Of a stretch of 64,000 nt of DNA, positions 52,560 through 60,719 are shown piece after piece. The translations under genes and the position numbers were made by a program. The DNA comes from Maribacter dokdonensis DSW-8 (GTDB lineage: Bacteria > Bacteroidota > Bacteroidia > Flavobacteriales > Flavobacteriaceae). Under the pieces are notes generated by a model. It saw only the letters and a list, made by a program, of their open reading frames with translations. It made no database searches and was not told the origin of the DNA. The stretch covers positions 1,240,001 to 1,304,000 of the forward strand of contig NZ_LDPE01000001.1 of the NCBI RefSeq assembly GCF_001447995.1, read 5' to 3'. The stretch's first letter is position 1; every line of letters begins with the position of its first letter.

Positions 52560-53115
52560 TTTTTGATAATTTTAATTCGTTCAACTTTCTTTTTAATTTC
52601 TGTAATAATTGTAAGCGTAACTGTAAATTCTCTATAAGCGCCGTAATGGTTTGATCATTAGGACCCAATTCTTTTAATTCATTATTTAAGGTTTTATATT
52701 CTAGGTTCAAATTATTTAGCTGCTCCATAAAACTATCAATAAGACCTTTGGTATCTGGAGAAACCTCTAGCTTAGCCAATTCCAAATTTATGTTCGCCAC
52801 ATAATAATTCTCTACTTTTTTTAAATCTGGAGATAGATCACCAAATGTGAATTCGGTTTTCTGCTTTTCCTCTTTATCATTTTGCACAACCGTTACTGTA
52901 TTTTCATCATTTCCGCTTAAAAACCAGAAGCCCAATGACAAACTAACCAGTACAACAACAGATGCCGCAATGTGCAACCAACCCCATTTTGTTGTTTTAT
53001 TTGATGGAATAGATTCTTCCAATTTCTTTAAAAACCGTTCTTCATGACCTGGTTTTATGGCATGTTTTTTCTTCTCCCTATCTTTTTTGAACATTTCCCT
53101 AAGATCCTGTTCCAT
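52531..53115 (-). CDS. Putative anti-sigma factor or membrane regulator
   Basis: 194 residues. An N-terminal basic part of about 45 residues (MEQDLREMFKKDREKKKHAI) is presumably cytoplasmic. One membrane helix follows (about 46-67, WLHIAASVVVLVSLSLGFWFL), then a long helical periplasmic part (about 95-185) with heptad-like Leu/Asn repeats. The gene overlaps the sigma factor gene by 17 bases and the adhesin-like gene by 29. Topology and linkage fit a single-pass anti-sigma factor, but the N-terminal part lacks a recognisable ZAS motif, so the call is inferred from context. Confidence 0.7.
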   Translation of the reverse strand: MEQDLREMFKKDREKKKHAIKPGHEERFLKKLEESIPSNKTTKWGWLHIAASVVVLVSLSLGFWFLSGNDENTVTVVQNDKEEKQKTEFTFGDLSPDLKKVENYYVANINLELAKLEVSPDTKGLIDSFMEQLNNLNLEYKTLNNELKELGPNDQTITALIENLQLRLQLLQKLKRKLNELKLSKNEQINDTSI

Positions 53116-53641
53116 AATTCTTTTCTTTTAATAATTCCTTTAATTGATTTTTTCCCCTTGACAATCTTGTTCTGCAAGCAGAGGATGAAATATTCAATAC
53201 TTCTGCAATTTCTTGATGATCATACCCTTCAACCAAGAACATGAGTAATACGTATTTATATTTTTCTTGTAATTGATCAATAGCCAACCTTACCTCATCA
53301 ATACTAATTACAGCAGATACGTTCCAATTATCATCTTCTGCAACTACCTGCATATCCTGTTCATCAATGGAGACCTTATCTTTTTTTGATTTTAAAAAGT
53401 CTATACTTTTATTTACCACTATTCTTTTTAACCAAGCGCCAAAAGTTACCTCACCTTTATATTGATGTATTTTTTGAAATGCCTTAATAAAAGATTCCTG
53501 TAAGACATCTTCAGCATCATCCGCGTTCTTTACAAAGCGGTTTGCTACCACAAACATACCGTCACAATATTTTCTATATAATTGCAACTGGGCAGCCCGG
53601 TCGTTCGCTTTACATTTCTCTACGACATTGCTTTGAAACAT
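53099..53641 (-). CDS. RNA polymerase ECF sigma factor
   Basis: 180 residues, the usual ECF size. Sigma2 region with DAEDVLQESFIKAFQKIHQY (about 40-60) and WLKRIVVNKSIDFL; sigma4 region with LFLVEGYDHQEIAEVLNIS and SACRTRLSRGKNQLKELL (about 135-172). It directs transcription of an unknown regulon, most likely including its own operon, and is probably held by the membrane protein encoded next. No FecR/SusC-type partner is nearby, so it belongs to the stress-type group rather than the glycan-uptake group. Confidence 0.94.
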   Translation of the reverse strand: MFQSNVVEKCKANDRAAQLQLYRKYCDGMFVVANRFVKNADDAEDVLQESFIKAFQKIHQYKGEVTFGAWLKRIVVNKSIDFLKSKKDKVSIDEQDMQVVAEDDNWNVSAVISIDEVRLAIDQLQEKYKYVLLMFLVEGYDHQEIAEVLNISSSACRTRLSRGKNQLKELLKEKNYGTGS

Positions 53642-53745
53642 CGGTTAATTAGATTGGTTTTTGGTTGTTGTTATATTAAGGACGATATAAAAAATAGAAT
53701 GTGGCAAAAATTTTTATTTTTACACTACACTATTAAAATTTTCCT

Positions 53746-54660
53746 TTGAAACAAGTTACAATTTCCAATGCCTATTTGACCCTAATGGTTTTAGATTATG
53801 GCGCAACCATTCAAAAATTACTTGTTAAAGGAGATGATGGCGAATTCACCAATGTAGTTGTAGGCTACAACCATCCAAGCAGATATAGATTAGATGATCA
53901 TGTGTTAGGTGCCAGCGTTGGGCGTTACGCAGGTAGAATTTCTAATGGTGGTTTTGTAATAGACCGAGCAAGATATGACCTGTATCAAGAAGACGGTGTA
54001 CACTTACATGGAGGTAAAGAAGGGTTTCATCAAAAATATTGGAACATAGAGGAAGTGGACCATAGCGATAAACCATTTGTAAAATTTACCTATAACAGCA
54101 AGCATTTAGAAGAAGGCTACCCAGGTAATTTAACCGTTAGTGTTACCTATAAACTTATGAATAATGCCTTGCAAGTCATTTATGAGGGAATGACGGATAG
54201 AAGTACGGTTATAAACCTTACCAATCATTCCTATTTTAAATTAGATAAAAATCCGTACATAGATGAGTACGAACTACAGCTCAATTGTCCTTATAGATTA
54301 GAAACACAAGAGAATTTGCTACCAACAGGAAATATTGTTCCAGTTCGTAAAACCGAGTACGATTTTCTTTTACCTAAAAAAATAGGTCTACAAAGGTTTG
54401 ATACTATTTATGTGAAAGATATTGGTAATGAAAAGGTAGCAGAACTACATTCTAAAAGTTCGGGCATTACCATGAAGGTATACACCAATCAGCCAGCTTT
54501 GGTGGTCTATACTCCAGATGATTTCCCTGGTATATGTTTTGAGACACAAAACTACCCAGATGCACCAAATCAACCAGATTTTCCTAAAAGCCTCTTAAGG
54601 CCTGGTGATCTATACAACAACATTTCTATCTTTAAGTTTGATTTAGGTAAGAAAAGTTAA
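53746..54660 (+). CDS. Aldose 1-epimerase (galactose mutarotase) family
   Basis: 304 residues from a TTG start (MKQVTISNAYLTLMV); no ATG fits. Conserved galactose-mutarotase blocks: DYGATIQKL, SVGRYAGRISNGGF, VHLHGGKEGFHQKYW with the catalytic His, VINLTNHSYFKL with the second His, and LETQENLLPTG. It interconverts alpha and beta anomers of aldoses in the cytoplasm; no signal peptide. The gene stands alone and is followed by the DUF2911 gene after 28 bases. Sugar specificity is not readable. Confidence 0.92.
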   Translation: MKQVTISNAYLTLMVLDYGATIQKLLVKGDDGEFTNVVVGYNHPSRYRLDDHVLGASVGRYAGRISNGGFVIDRARYDLYQEDGVHLHGGKEGFHQKYWNIEEVDHSDKPFVKFTYNSKHLEEGYPGNLTVSVTYKLMNNALQVIYEGMTDRSTVINLTNHSYFKLDKNPYIDEYELQLNCPYRLETQENLLPTGNIVPVRKTEYDFLLPKKIGLQRFDTIYVKDIGNEKVAELHSKSSGITMKVYTNQPALVVYTPDDFPGICFETQNYPDAPNQPDFPKSLLRPGDLYNNISIFKFDLGKKS

Positions 54661-54688
54661 ATTTCGTGTATAGTATTACTGGTAATAA

Positions 54689-55261
54689 ATGAAGCTAATA
54701 AAGAGAATTTTCATTGTTATAGCCCTTATTGTGGCACTTGTTTATTTGGTAATCATACCTTACATACACCAAGAGACTAAAAAGTTTAGCCCCGCTAAAA
54801 CCGCACAACTAGAATTAAAAGGCAGTTCTTTAGAGGTTGAATATTCCAGCCCGTCCAAAAAAGTACGAATTATTTTTGGAGACCTAGTACCGTTTGGTAA
54901 AGTTTGGCGAACCGGGGCAAATGAACCTACCACCTTTTCTACTAGCCAAAACATTAAAATAATTGATAAAATATTACCTGCGGGTAAATATTCATTATGG
55001 ACGGTACCTAACCGGAATAGTTGGAAAGTTATATTCAATACTCAAATACCAGATTGGGGAGTAACCCGTGTAGATGGTAACCAAACCACACATGACCCAC
55101 GATTTGATTATTTAACGGTTGAAGTCCCGGTAAAAACATTAGAAAATCCAGTAGAGAATTTCTCCATTGATTTTGAGCATTTGAAAGAAGGGATACAGCA
55201 GCAAGATTATTTGGACTTAGCCTGGGATACTACCAAAATCATGATTCCCATTTACAAATAG
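54689..55261 (+). CDS. DUF2911-domain secreted protein
   Basis: 190 residues. N-terminal helix about 7-24 (IFIVIALIVALVYLVIIPYI) is a membrane anchor. The DUF2911 core follows: YSSPSKKVRIIFGDLVPFGKVWRTGANEPTTF, then LPAGKYSLWTVP and FNTQIPDWGV. Such proteins are widely conserved in Bacteroidota, but function is not known. It sits between the mutarotase and meaB; spacing of 28 and 38 bases suggests an operon. Confidence 0.88.
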   Translation: MKLIKRIFIVIALIVALVYLVIIPYIHQETKKFSPAKTAQLELKGSSLEVEYSSPSKKVRIIFGDLVPFGKVWRTGANEPTTFSTSQNIKIIDKILPAGKYSLWTVPNRNSWKVIFNTQIPDWGVTRVDGNQTTHDPRFDYLTVEVPVKTLENPVENFSIDFEHLKEGIQQQDYLDLAWDTTKIMIPIYK

Positions 55262-55299
55262 TACATTTACGTTACAATTACACAATAGAAGCCGTTGCC

Positions 55300-56289
55300 A
55301 TGAATTTAGCCAACCTTACGACATCTGAAATTCTTGAAGGTATCTATGCAAATAATGTTGCCATAGTTAGTAAGGCTATTACTATTGTAGAAAGCACAAA
55401 GCCTCAACATCGTTTAATTGCAAATGCGATAATTAGCGGGTGTATATCAAAAAAACAAGATTCCATAAGAATTGGTATTACCGGTGTACCTGGCGCCGGT
55501 AAAAGCACATTTATTGAGCAATTTGGAGATCTGATTACCTCCACGGGTAAAAAAGTTGCCGTATTGACCATAGACCCGTCAAGCAGAAGAACCAAAGGAA
55601 GCATTCTTGGAGATAAAACACGTATGCAAGAATTGGTTAAAAATCCCAATGCGTATATAAGACCATCTGCATCTGGTTCATCATTAGGCGGTGTCACAAG
55701 AAAGACCAGGGAAAGTATCGTAATACTTGAAGCCGCTGGATACGACTGTATTTTAATAGAAACCATTGGAGTAGGACAAAGCGAAACGGCAGTTCATGAC
55801 ATGGTAGATTTCTTTTTATTATTAAAAATAGCTGGTGCGGGTGATGAACTACAGGGTATAAAAAGAGGAATTATTGAAATGGCCGATGCCATAGTAATTA
55901 CAAAAGCCGACGGAGACAACATACAACGTGCAAAAATGGCAAAAATGGAATTTACAAGGGCGCTACATATGTTTCCACCTAAAGAAAATGGCTGGTCTCC
56001 AGAAGTATTGACCTGTTCTGCCATTGAACTTAAAGGCTTACATGAAATTTGGGAATTAATAGTTACCTATTGTAATACCATGAAAGCATCTGGTCACTTT
56101 CTAAACAACCGTAGGAGACAAAATGAAAATTGGCTCATTCAGTATTTGGAACAAGAATTATTATCAGAGTTTTATCGTCACCCAAAGACTATGGAATTAC
56201 TGCCACAATTAAAAAATGAAGTCATTAACGGAAATTCATCACCCTTCTTAGCTGCAGAAAAGCTCTTAAAGGCTTTAAAATCCCATTAA
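55300..56289 (+). CDS. meaB: Methylmalonyl-CoA mutase-associated GTPase MeaB
   Basis: 329 residues. Walker A GVPGAGKSTF (about 62-71), a TIDPSS region, GDKTRMQ, ETIGVGQSE (switch III/Walker B), TKADG (guanine-specificity) and SAIELKGL are those of the MeaB/ArgK G3E GTPases. The N-terminal helical arm and the C-terminal dimerisation helices are present. It protects and loads the B12 cofactor of methylmalonyl-CoA mutase in the cytoplasm. The mutase is not in the window, though the adenosyltransferase (33267) is. Confidence 0.95.
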   Translation: MNLANLTTSEILEGIYANNVAIVSKAITIVESTKPQHRLIANAIISGCISKKQDSIRIGITGVPGAGKSTFIEQFGDLITSTGKKVAVLTIDPSSRRTKGSILGDKTRMQELVKNPNAYIRPSASGSSLGGVTRKTRESIVILEAAGYDCILIETIGVGQSETAVHDMVDFFLLLKIAGAGDELQGIKRGIIEMADAIVITKADGDNIQRAKMAKMEFTRALHMFPPKENGWSPEVLTCSAIELKGLHEIWELIVTYCNTMKASGHFLNNRRRQNENWLIQYLEQELLSEFYRHPKTMELLPQLKNEVINGNSSPFLAAEKLLKALKSH

Positions 56290-56342
56290 ATTCCCTAAAT
56301 CGTTACTGGTGTTACAGTAGACCTTCTTTAGTTTAAAAAACA

Positions 56343-56350
56343 TAACTTTG
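56343..56350 (+). promoter_or_regulatory. -7 element upstream of the GT2 gene
   Basis: TAACTTTG fits TAnnTTTG and lies 22 bases before the ATG at 56373. Confidence 0.5.
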
Positions 56351-56372
56351 CATTGATTTCAAAAACAACCCA

Positions 56373-57332
56373 ATGCAGCCTGTTACCACTTCTCTACTTT
56401 CGGTAGTTGTTCCTTTATACAATGAGGAAGATAATGTTACTCTTTTAACCCAAAAAATTCACGAAAGTTTGGTAGGTTATGACTATCAAATCATTTACGT
56501 TGATGATTTTTCAAAAGACAAAACCAAGAAAGTAGTAAAAGATTTAAAAGATGACAAGGTGCATCTTATAGAACTAAAGAAAAATTACGGACAAAGTTTG
56601 GCGTTGGCAGCAGGCATAGATTATGCCGAAGGAGAATATATCATTACTATGGATGGGGATTTGCAAAATGACCCTTCTGATATTCCCCAAATGCTAACCT
56701 ATGCCGTAAGTGGCGAGTATGATGTTGTTACCGGTATTCGTCAAAAGAGAAAAGACTCTCTAGTTAAGAAGATACCCTCTAAAATTGCCAATTTCTTGGT
56801 TCGGCGTGTTACCAAACTAGATATCAAGGACAATGGTTGTGCCTTGAAGGTTTTTACAAGTGATATTGCCAAGGATTTAAATCTTTATGGAGAAATGCAC
56901 AGGTTTATAACCCTATTGGCATTTCTTGAAGGAGGACAGATAAAGCAAGTACCCGTAAAACACCATGCACGTAATGCAGGGGTTTCTAAATATGGGTTGG
57001 AACGTGTATTTAAAGTAGTTGCAGATATGATGCTGTTACTATTTATTCGCAAATACTTTCAACGTCCAATTCACCTATTCGGTATTTCTGGTTCATTAAT
57101 GATTATTATTGGTATTTTCATTAATATATATCTATTGATCGTTAAGTTCGGCTTGGGCGAAGATATCGGTACAAGACCTTTATTGACAGTAGGTATGATG
57201 TTCATTTTTGCAGGTATTCAATTGTTTACAATAGGTATTGTTATGGAATTATTGATCAGAACCTATTATGAATCTCAGAACAAAAGACCGTACCGCATTA
57301 AAAAAGTAAGCGTAGGTGGCCAAGTTAAATAA
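56373..57332 (+). CDS. Membrane glycosyltransferase family 2, DPM1/GtrB-like
   Basis: 319 residues. The GT-A core shows VVPLYNEEDNV (about 11-21), YVDDFSKDKT, MDGDLQNDPSDI (DxD-like), then the acceptor region around NGCALKVF. Two C-terminal membrane helices (about 236-258 and 268-292) put it in the group that makes polyprenyl-phosphate sugars. It probably transfers a sugar to undecaprenyl phosphate at the cytoplasmic face. The next gene overlaps its end by 17 bases and encodes a flippase-like protein; GT39 and PAP2 genes follow on the other strand. Confidence 0.9.
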   Translation: MQPVTTSLLSVVVPLYNEEDNVTLLTQKIHESLVGYDYQIIYVDDFSKDKTKKVVKDLKDDKVHLIELKKNYGQSLALAAGIDYAEGEYIITMDGDLQNDPSDIPQMLTYAVSGEYDVVTGIRQKRKDSLVKKIPSKIANFLVRRVTKLDIKDNGCALKVFTSDIAKDLNLYGEMHRFITLLAFLEGGQIKQVPVKHHARNAGVSKYGLERVFKVVADMMLLLFIRKYFQRPIHLFGISGSLMIIIGIFINIYLLIVKFGLGEDIGTRPLLTVGMMFIFAGIQLFTIGIVMELLIRTYYESQNKRPYRIKKVSVGGQVK

Positions 57333-58212
57333 GAAAGTAACTACCGTATTAAAAGTACTGATCAGTGCCGTTTTAATCTATTTTATTTTCACTAAAATCA
57401 ATGTAAGTGAAATAAAAAGTATTCTGTCCACCAGTAATTTAATTTACTTATTACTGGGCTTACTATTCTTTGTCATCTCTAAGCTTGTAGCCGCAGTAAG
57501 ATTAAATCTTTACTTTCATCGCTTGCAAATTATGCTTACCCATAAGAGCAACTTTAAGCTGTATCTATTAGGTATGTTCTATAACCTATTTTTACCTGGT
57601 GGCATAGGTGGTGATGCATACAAAGGGTATATCCTAAAAAAAACATTTGAAGTTAAGACCAAAAGAATCGTAAGCGTACTTGTACTAGACCGTCTTGGAG
57701 GCTTACTACTATTATTCATCTATGCATGTTTGCTGCTTGGTTTTCTGGATAACAAACTATTAACAGGTTATCATTGGATATTCTTTACTGCCATACCATT
57801 TTCTGTTGTTATTTTTTGGCTTCTAAATAAAAAATTCTTCAATTATGTACTACCAATATTTTGGAAATCAACAGTATTATCAGCGCTGGTACAACTTGCA
57901 CAATTAATAAGTATTTGGTGTATTCTTTTAGCTCTTCATATTGATATCGATCAAATATCATATCTCATAATTTTCTTGATTTCGTCTATCGTAGCGGTAG
58001 TACCATTAACCTTAGGTGGTATTGGCAGTAGAGAAGTGACCTTTTTTTACGGAGCTAAGTTCTTAGAGCTTGATCAAAATGTATCTGTAAGTGTTAGTGT
58101 TCTTTTCTTTTTAATTACCGCCTTGGTATCTTTAATTGGAGTATGGTATCACTTCAAAAAAATTAAATTGCGAGTAATAGAATCACCTAAACAACAAACA
58201 AAAGAGGTTTAG
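57316..58212 (+). CDS. Flippase-like (LPG synthase TM region/UPF0104) membrane protein
   Basis: 298 residues from a GTG start inside the GT2 gene. About eight membrane helices. The family features are present: an early AVRLNLYFHRL segment, FLPGGIGGDAYKGYIL, SVLVLDRLGGLLLL, and PLTLGGIGSREVTFF in the second half. Relatives include the membrane part of MprF and the AglD-like proteins of sugar-lipid pathways. Coupled to the GT2, so moving a lipid-linked sugar is plausible but unproven. Its stop interlocks with the convergent GT39 stop. Confidence 0.88.
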   Translation: MAKLNKKVTTVLKVLISAVLIYFIFTKINVSEIKSILSTSNLIYLLLGLLFFVISKLVAAVRLNLYFHRLQIMLTHKSNFKLYLLGMFYNLFLPGGIGGDAYKGYILKKTFEVKTKRIVSVLVLDRLGGLLLLFIYACLLLGFLDNKLLTGYHWIFFTAIPFSVVIFWLLNKKFFNYVLPIFWKSTVLSALVQLAQLISIWCILLALHIDIDQISYLIIFLISSIVAVVPLTLGGIGSREVTFFYGAKFLELDQNVSVSVSVLFFLITALVSLIGVWYHFKKIKLRVIESPKQQTKEV

Positions 58213-59867
58213 TAAATATGTAACAAGTGCATTTTACGTGTGACCTTTTTACGCGTATTAGGATTTAAGAATTTACCTTGCAAACGAGTAATTCTAAACT
58301 GATCTACAGAAAGTTGCGAATCCCAATCAAAACCTTGTTCCTGTAAGTTGGCCATTTCCTCATCATTTACGTAGACCCATATGTCTTTTTTGTTCTTCAA
58401 CATTTCTGGAGACGTAATTTGAACAGGATAACGATTGTAAAAATCTAATGACCACGTATGATCCTTACCTACCTTAAAAATTCGATCTACAGGAATATCC
58501 TTTTCCGCTATAATTTTTGACATTGATGAACCTGCTTGATAGTCTAATAAATTAGGATAGAAATGCAAGTTTAAAACGGCATTCAGCAATAACGAAGCGC
58601 ATACTGAAATGGTAACCAGTTTCATAAAAACACCTTCTCTTTTAAGGGCATAGTACACAATAATAATTACCGCAACCAGTAAAAAGAAATAAGCCACCAT
58701 ACTACGTAACTTAAACACATAGAAGCAAATTAAAGCCGAAGCAATAAAGACAATACTTAGAACAAAATATTGCCCGATCATTAAATATTTTACAGTCTTT
58801 GTATTACTAACAGTATATAGTTTATTAATGTATGCCGCGGTAATTACAGCGAATAACGGGATTGTAATATTTAAATAATGAGGTAGTTTAAACTGGGCAA
58901 AACTGATGATTATGAATATTAAGGTTATACCACCTATGGTTAAAAATTCCGACCCATTTGCATACTTAAATTTTTGACCGATAAATGTTCTTATTTTACT
59001 ATAAAAGGCAACAATACCCAAAATAGTCCATGGTAGAAACACCCATAAAAATGTGTGAAAAAAGAAAAAGTAATCACTGCTATTCTTTCCAATGCCTTCA
59101 CCGCTTAACCTTTCAAAACTCTGTTCCCAAAAAATAAAGAATATGCCACTTCGGTTAGCCTTACCACGAATAACTTTTTCCGGATGCAAATCGAACTGAA
59201 GATAGTAAGCATACAACATTGGAGTTATAGTCACTGCAAAAACCAATAGCGCCACTAATACCTTATAGCTTATAAAAGCCTTCCATTTCCCTGTGTAAAA
59301 CAAATGACATAAGATGGGCAGACCAATAACCAATAACGCTATTTGACCTTTGGTAGAGAAGGCAATACCGGCTGCAAACGCTCCAATAATAATAGCCCTT
59401 ACGCTACCTTTCTCTATATATGTAGCTAGTTGCCATATAGCTAGAATACTAAAGCCCGTTAAAACTGCATCGGTACGCACGTCAATTGCCCCAAGTACGA
59501 TCGTCTGTGCAGTCATAAATATCAAAGCAGAAAGTTTACCTACATTTTTATTGTATAGTAAACTCCCTAAACCATAACAACTATAGGCTGCCAATAAGGT
59601 GGCCAATATTCCAGGAATTCTGTAAGACCACTCATGTATACCAAAGATCTTATAGGAAAGAGCTGCCAACCAGTAATGCATGTGCGGTTTATCCAAATAC
59701 TCTTCCGGTCCTTTAAAAAGGCTAAAAAAATCACTTTCCTGCACCATTCTCATGGCCATTACAGAAAATTGGGCGGAATCATTTTCAAATAACGTTACAA
59801 ACATACCTGCAACGTATACCAAAAAAACTAAAACAATTAAAAACCAGTACCTTAGATTAGATATCAT
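58209..59867 (-). CDS. ArnT-like glycosyltransferase, family 39 (PMT superfamily)
   Basis: 552 residues, eleven to thirteen membrane helices. The first periplasmic loop carries acidic residues ENDSAQFSVMAMRM and EEYLDKPHMHYWLAALSYKIFG, as in GT39/ArnT proteins, which use polyprenyl-phosphate sugars as donors. A C-terminal soluble part (about 430-552) of roughly 120 residues follows. It probably transfers a sugar from undecaprenyl phosphate to lipid A or a protein in the periplasm. Acceptor unknown. Start overlaps the PAP2 stop as ATGA. Confidence 0.9.
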   Translation of the reverse strand: MISNLRYWFLIVLVFLVYVAGMFVTLFENDSAQFSVMAMRMVQESDFFSLFKGPEEYLDKPHMHYWLAALSYKIFGIHEWSYRIPGILATLLAAYSCYGLGSLLYNKNVGKLSALIFMTAQTIVLGAIDVRTDAVLTGFSILAIWQLATYIEKGSVRAIIIGAFAAGIAFSTKGQIALLVIGLPILCHLFYTGKWKAFISYKVLVALLVFAVTITPMLYAYYLQFDLHPEKVIRGKANRSGIFFIFWEQSFERLSGEGIGKNSSDYFFFFHTFLWVFLPWTILGIVAFYSKIRTFIGQKFKYANGSEFLTIGGITLIFIIISFAQFKLPHYLNITIPLFAVITAAYINKLYTVSNTKTVKYLMIGQYFVLSIVFIASALICFYVFKLRSMVAYFFLLVAVIIIVYYALKREGVFMKLVTISVCASLLLNAVLNLHFYPNLLDYQAGSSMSKIIAEKDIPVDRIFKVGKDHTWSLDFYNRYPVQITSPEMLKNKKDIWVYVNDEEMANLQEQGFDWDSQLSVDQFRITRLQGKFLNPNTRKKVTRKMHLLHIY

Positions 59868-60433
59868 AGGGAGAATTTGCGAAGTGCAAATATAAATAAC
59901 TTTACAAACAACCAGCCGAACAAAGAGCCTATAAAAGCCCCTGTCAAAATATCCAAAGGAAAATGAACGCCAATGTATACACGGCTATACGCGACCAAAG
60001 CAGCCCACAACACCAAAAACACACCCAAATACCTTACACTTGACTTAAGAATACTACCAAAAAAAACTGCTAGAGCAAAAGAGTTAGCGGCATGAGCCGA
60101 AAAATACCCGAATTTGCCACCACAATAACTCTTTACCAGTCTCATGTAAGGAGCTATCTCCGGATCATGGCAAGGTCTTAGCCTTGCCACCCCATACTTA
60201 AAGAAGTTACCCAATTGATCAGTAACCGTAATTAAAAGGGCCACAGTAAACAAAAGCACCAAAGTCTTCTTGGTCCCATATTTCTGAAAGGAAAGAATGA
60301 GCAAAAAAAGGTAAAGTGATATAGCACTGAATTTGTTGGAAACAAACTGAAAAAAATTGTCCCAATTCTTAGTACCTAGTCCGTTGAGGTATAAAAAGAA
60401 ATCTTGATCTAACTGTAAAAGCTCTTCAAGCAT
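59864..60433 (-). CDS. PAP2-family membrane phosphatase
   Basis: 189 residues with five or six membrane helices. The three acid-phosphatase motifs are visible: KYGVARLRP (motif 1), FSAHAANSFA (motif 2, S-A-H instead of S-G-H) and YSRVYIGVHFPLD (motif 3). Family members remove phosphate from undecaprenyl pyrophosphate or phosphatidic acid at the membrane. Linked by ATGA to the GT39 gene, it may recycle the carrier lipid. It starts 5 bases after the stop of the 75-aa gene. Confidence 0.92.
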   Translation of the reverse strand: MLEELLQLDQDFFLYLNGLGTKNWDNFFQFVSNKFSAISLYLFLLILSFQKYGTKKTLVLLFTVALLITVTDQLGNFFKYGVARLRPCHDPEIAPYMRLVKSYCGGKFGYFSAHAANSFALAVFFGSILKSSVRYLGVFLVLWAALVAYSRVYIGVHFPLDILTGAFIGSLFGWLFVKLFIFALRKFSL

Positions 60434-60438
60434 AGTAG

Positions 60439-60666
60439 TTAATCTTCGTACCTTGAAACTTCGCGATCGTAAAAAGCAGTTGCGGCCTCAATTAAATTTT
60501 CGGCTTCATCTTCCAACTCTTTTTCATCTTCCTTGGAGAATTCTTCAAGCCATTCTACCTCATCATTTTCAAGATTGATTATAAATCGAGGAAACTCGGT
60601 ATGCACAACAAAAATTGCCGATGGATAATCAGTATTATCGCCCAATAAAAATTTTGGAAATTCCAT
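60439..60666 (-). CDS. Small acidic conserved protein
   Basis: 75 residues, very acidic in its second half (DEVEWLEEFSKEDEKELEDEAENL). It begins MEFPKFLLGDNTDYPSAIFVVHTEFPRFIIN, a soluble beta-like start. No signal or membrane helix. Family unknown to me, though similar small proteins occur in Flavobacteriia as far as I recall. It leads the PAP2-GT39 operon by 5 bases, 53 bases downstream of the MATE gene. Function unknown. Confidence 0.8.
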   Translation of the reverse strand: MEFPKFLLGDNTDYPSAIFVVHTEFPRFIINLENDEVEWLEEFSKEDEKELEDEAENLIEAATAFYDREVSRYED

Positions 60667-60719
60667 AAAAATCTGGTCTATAAGTTGAATATAAACTGCT
60701 ACAGATTAAAAATACGTTC

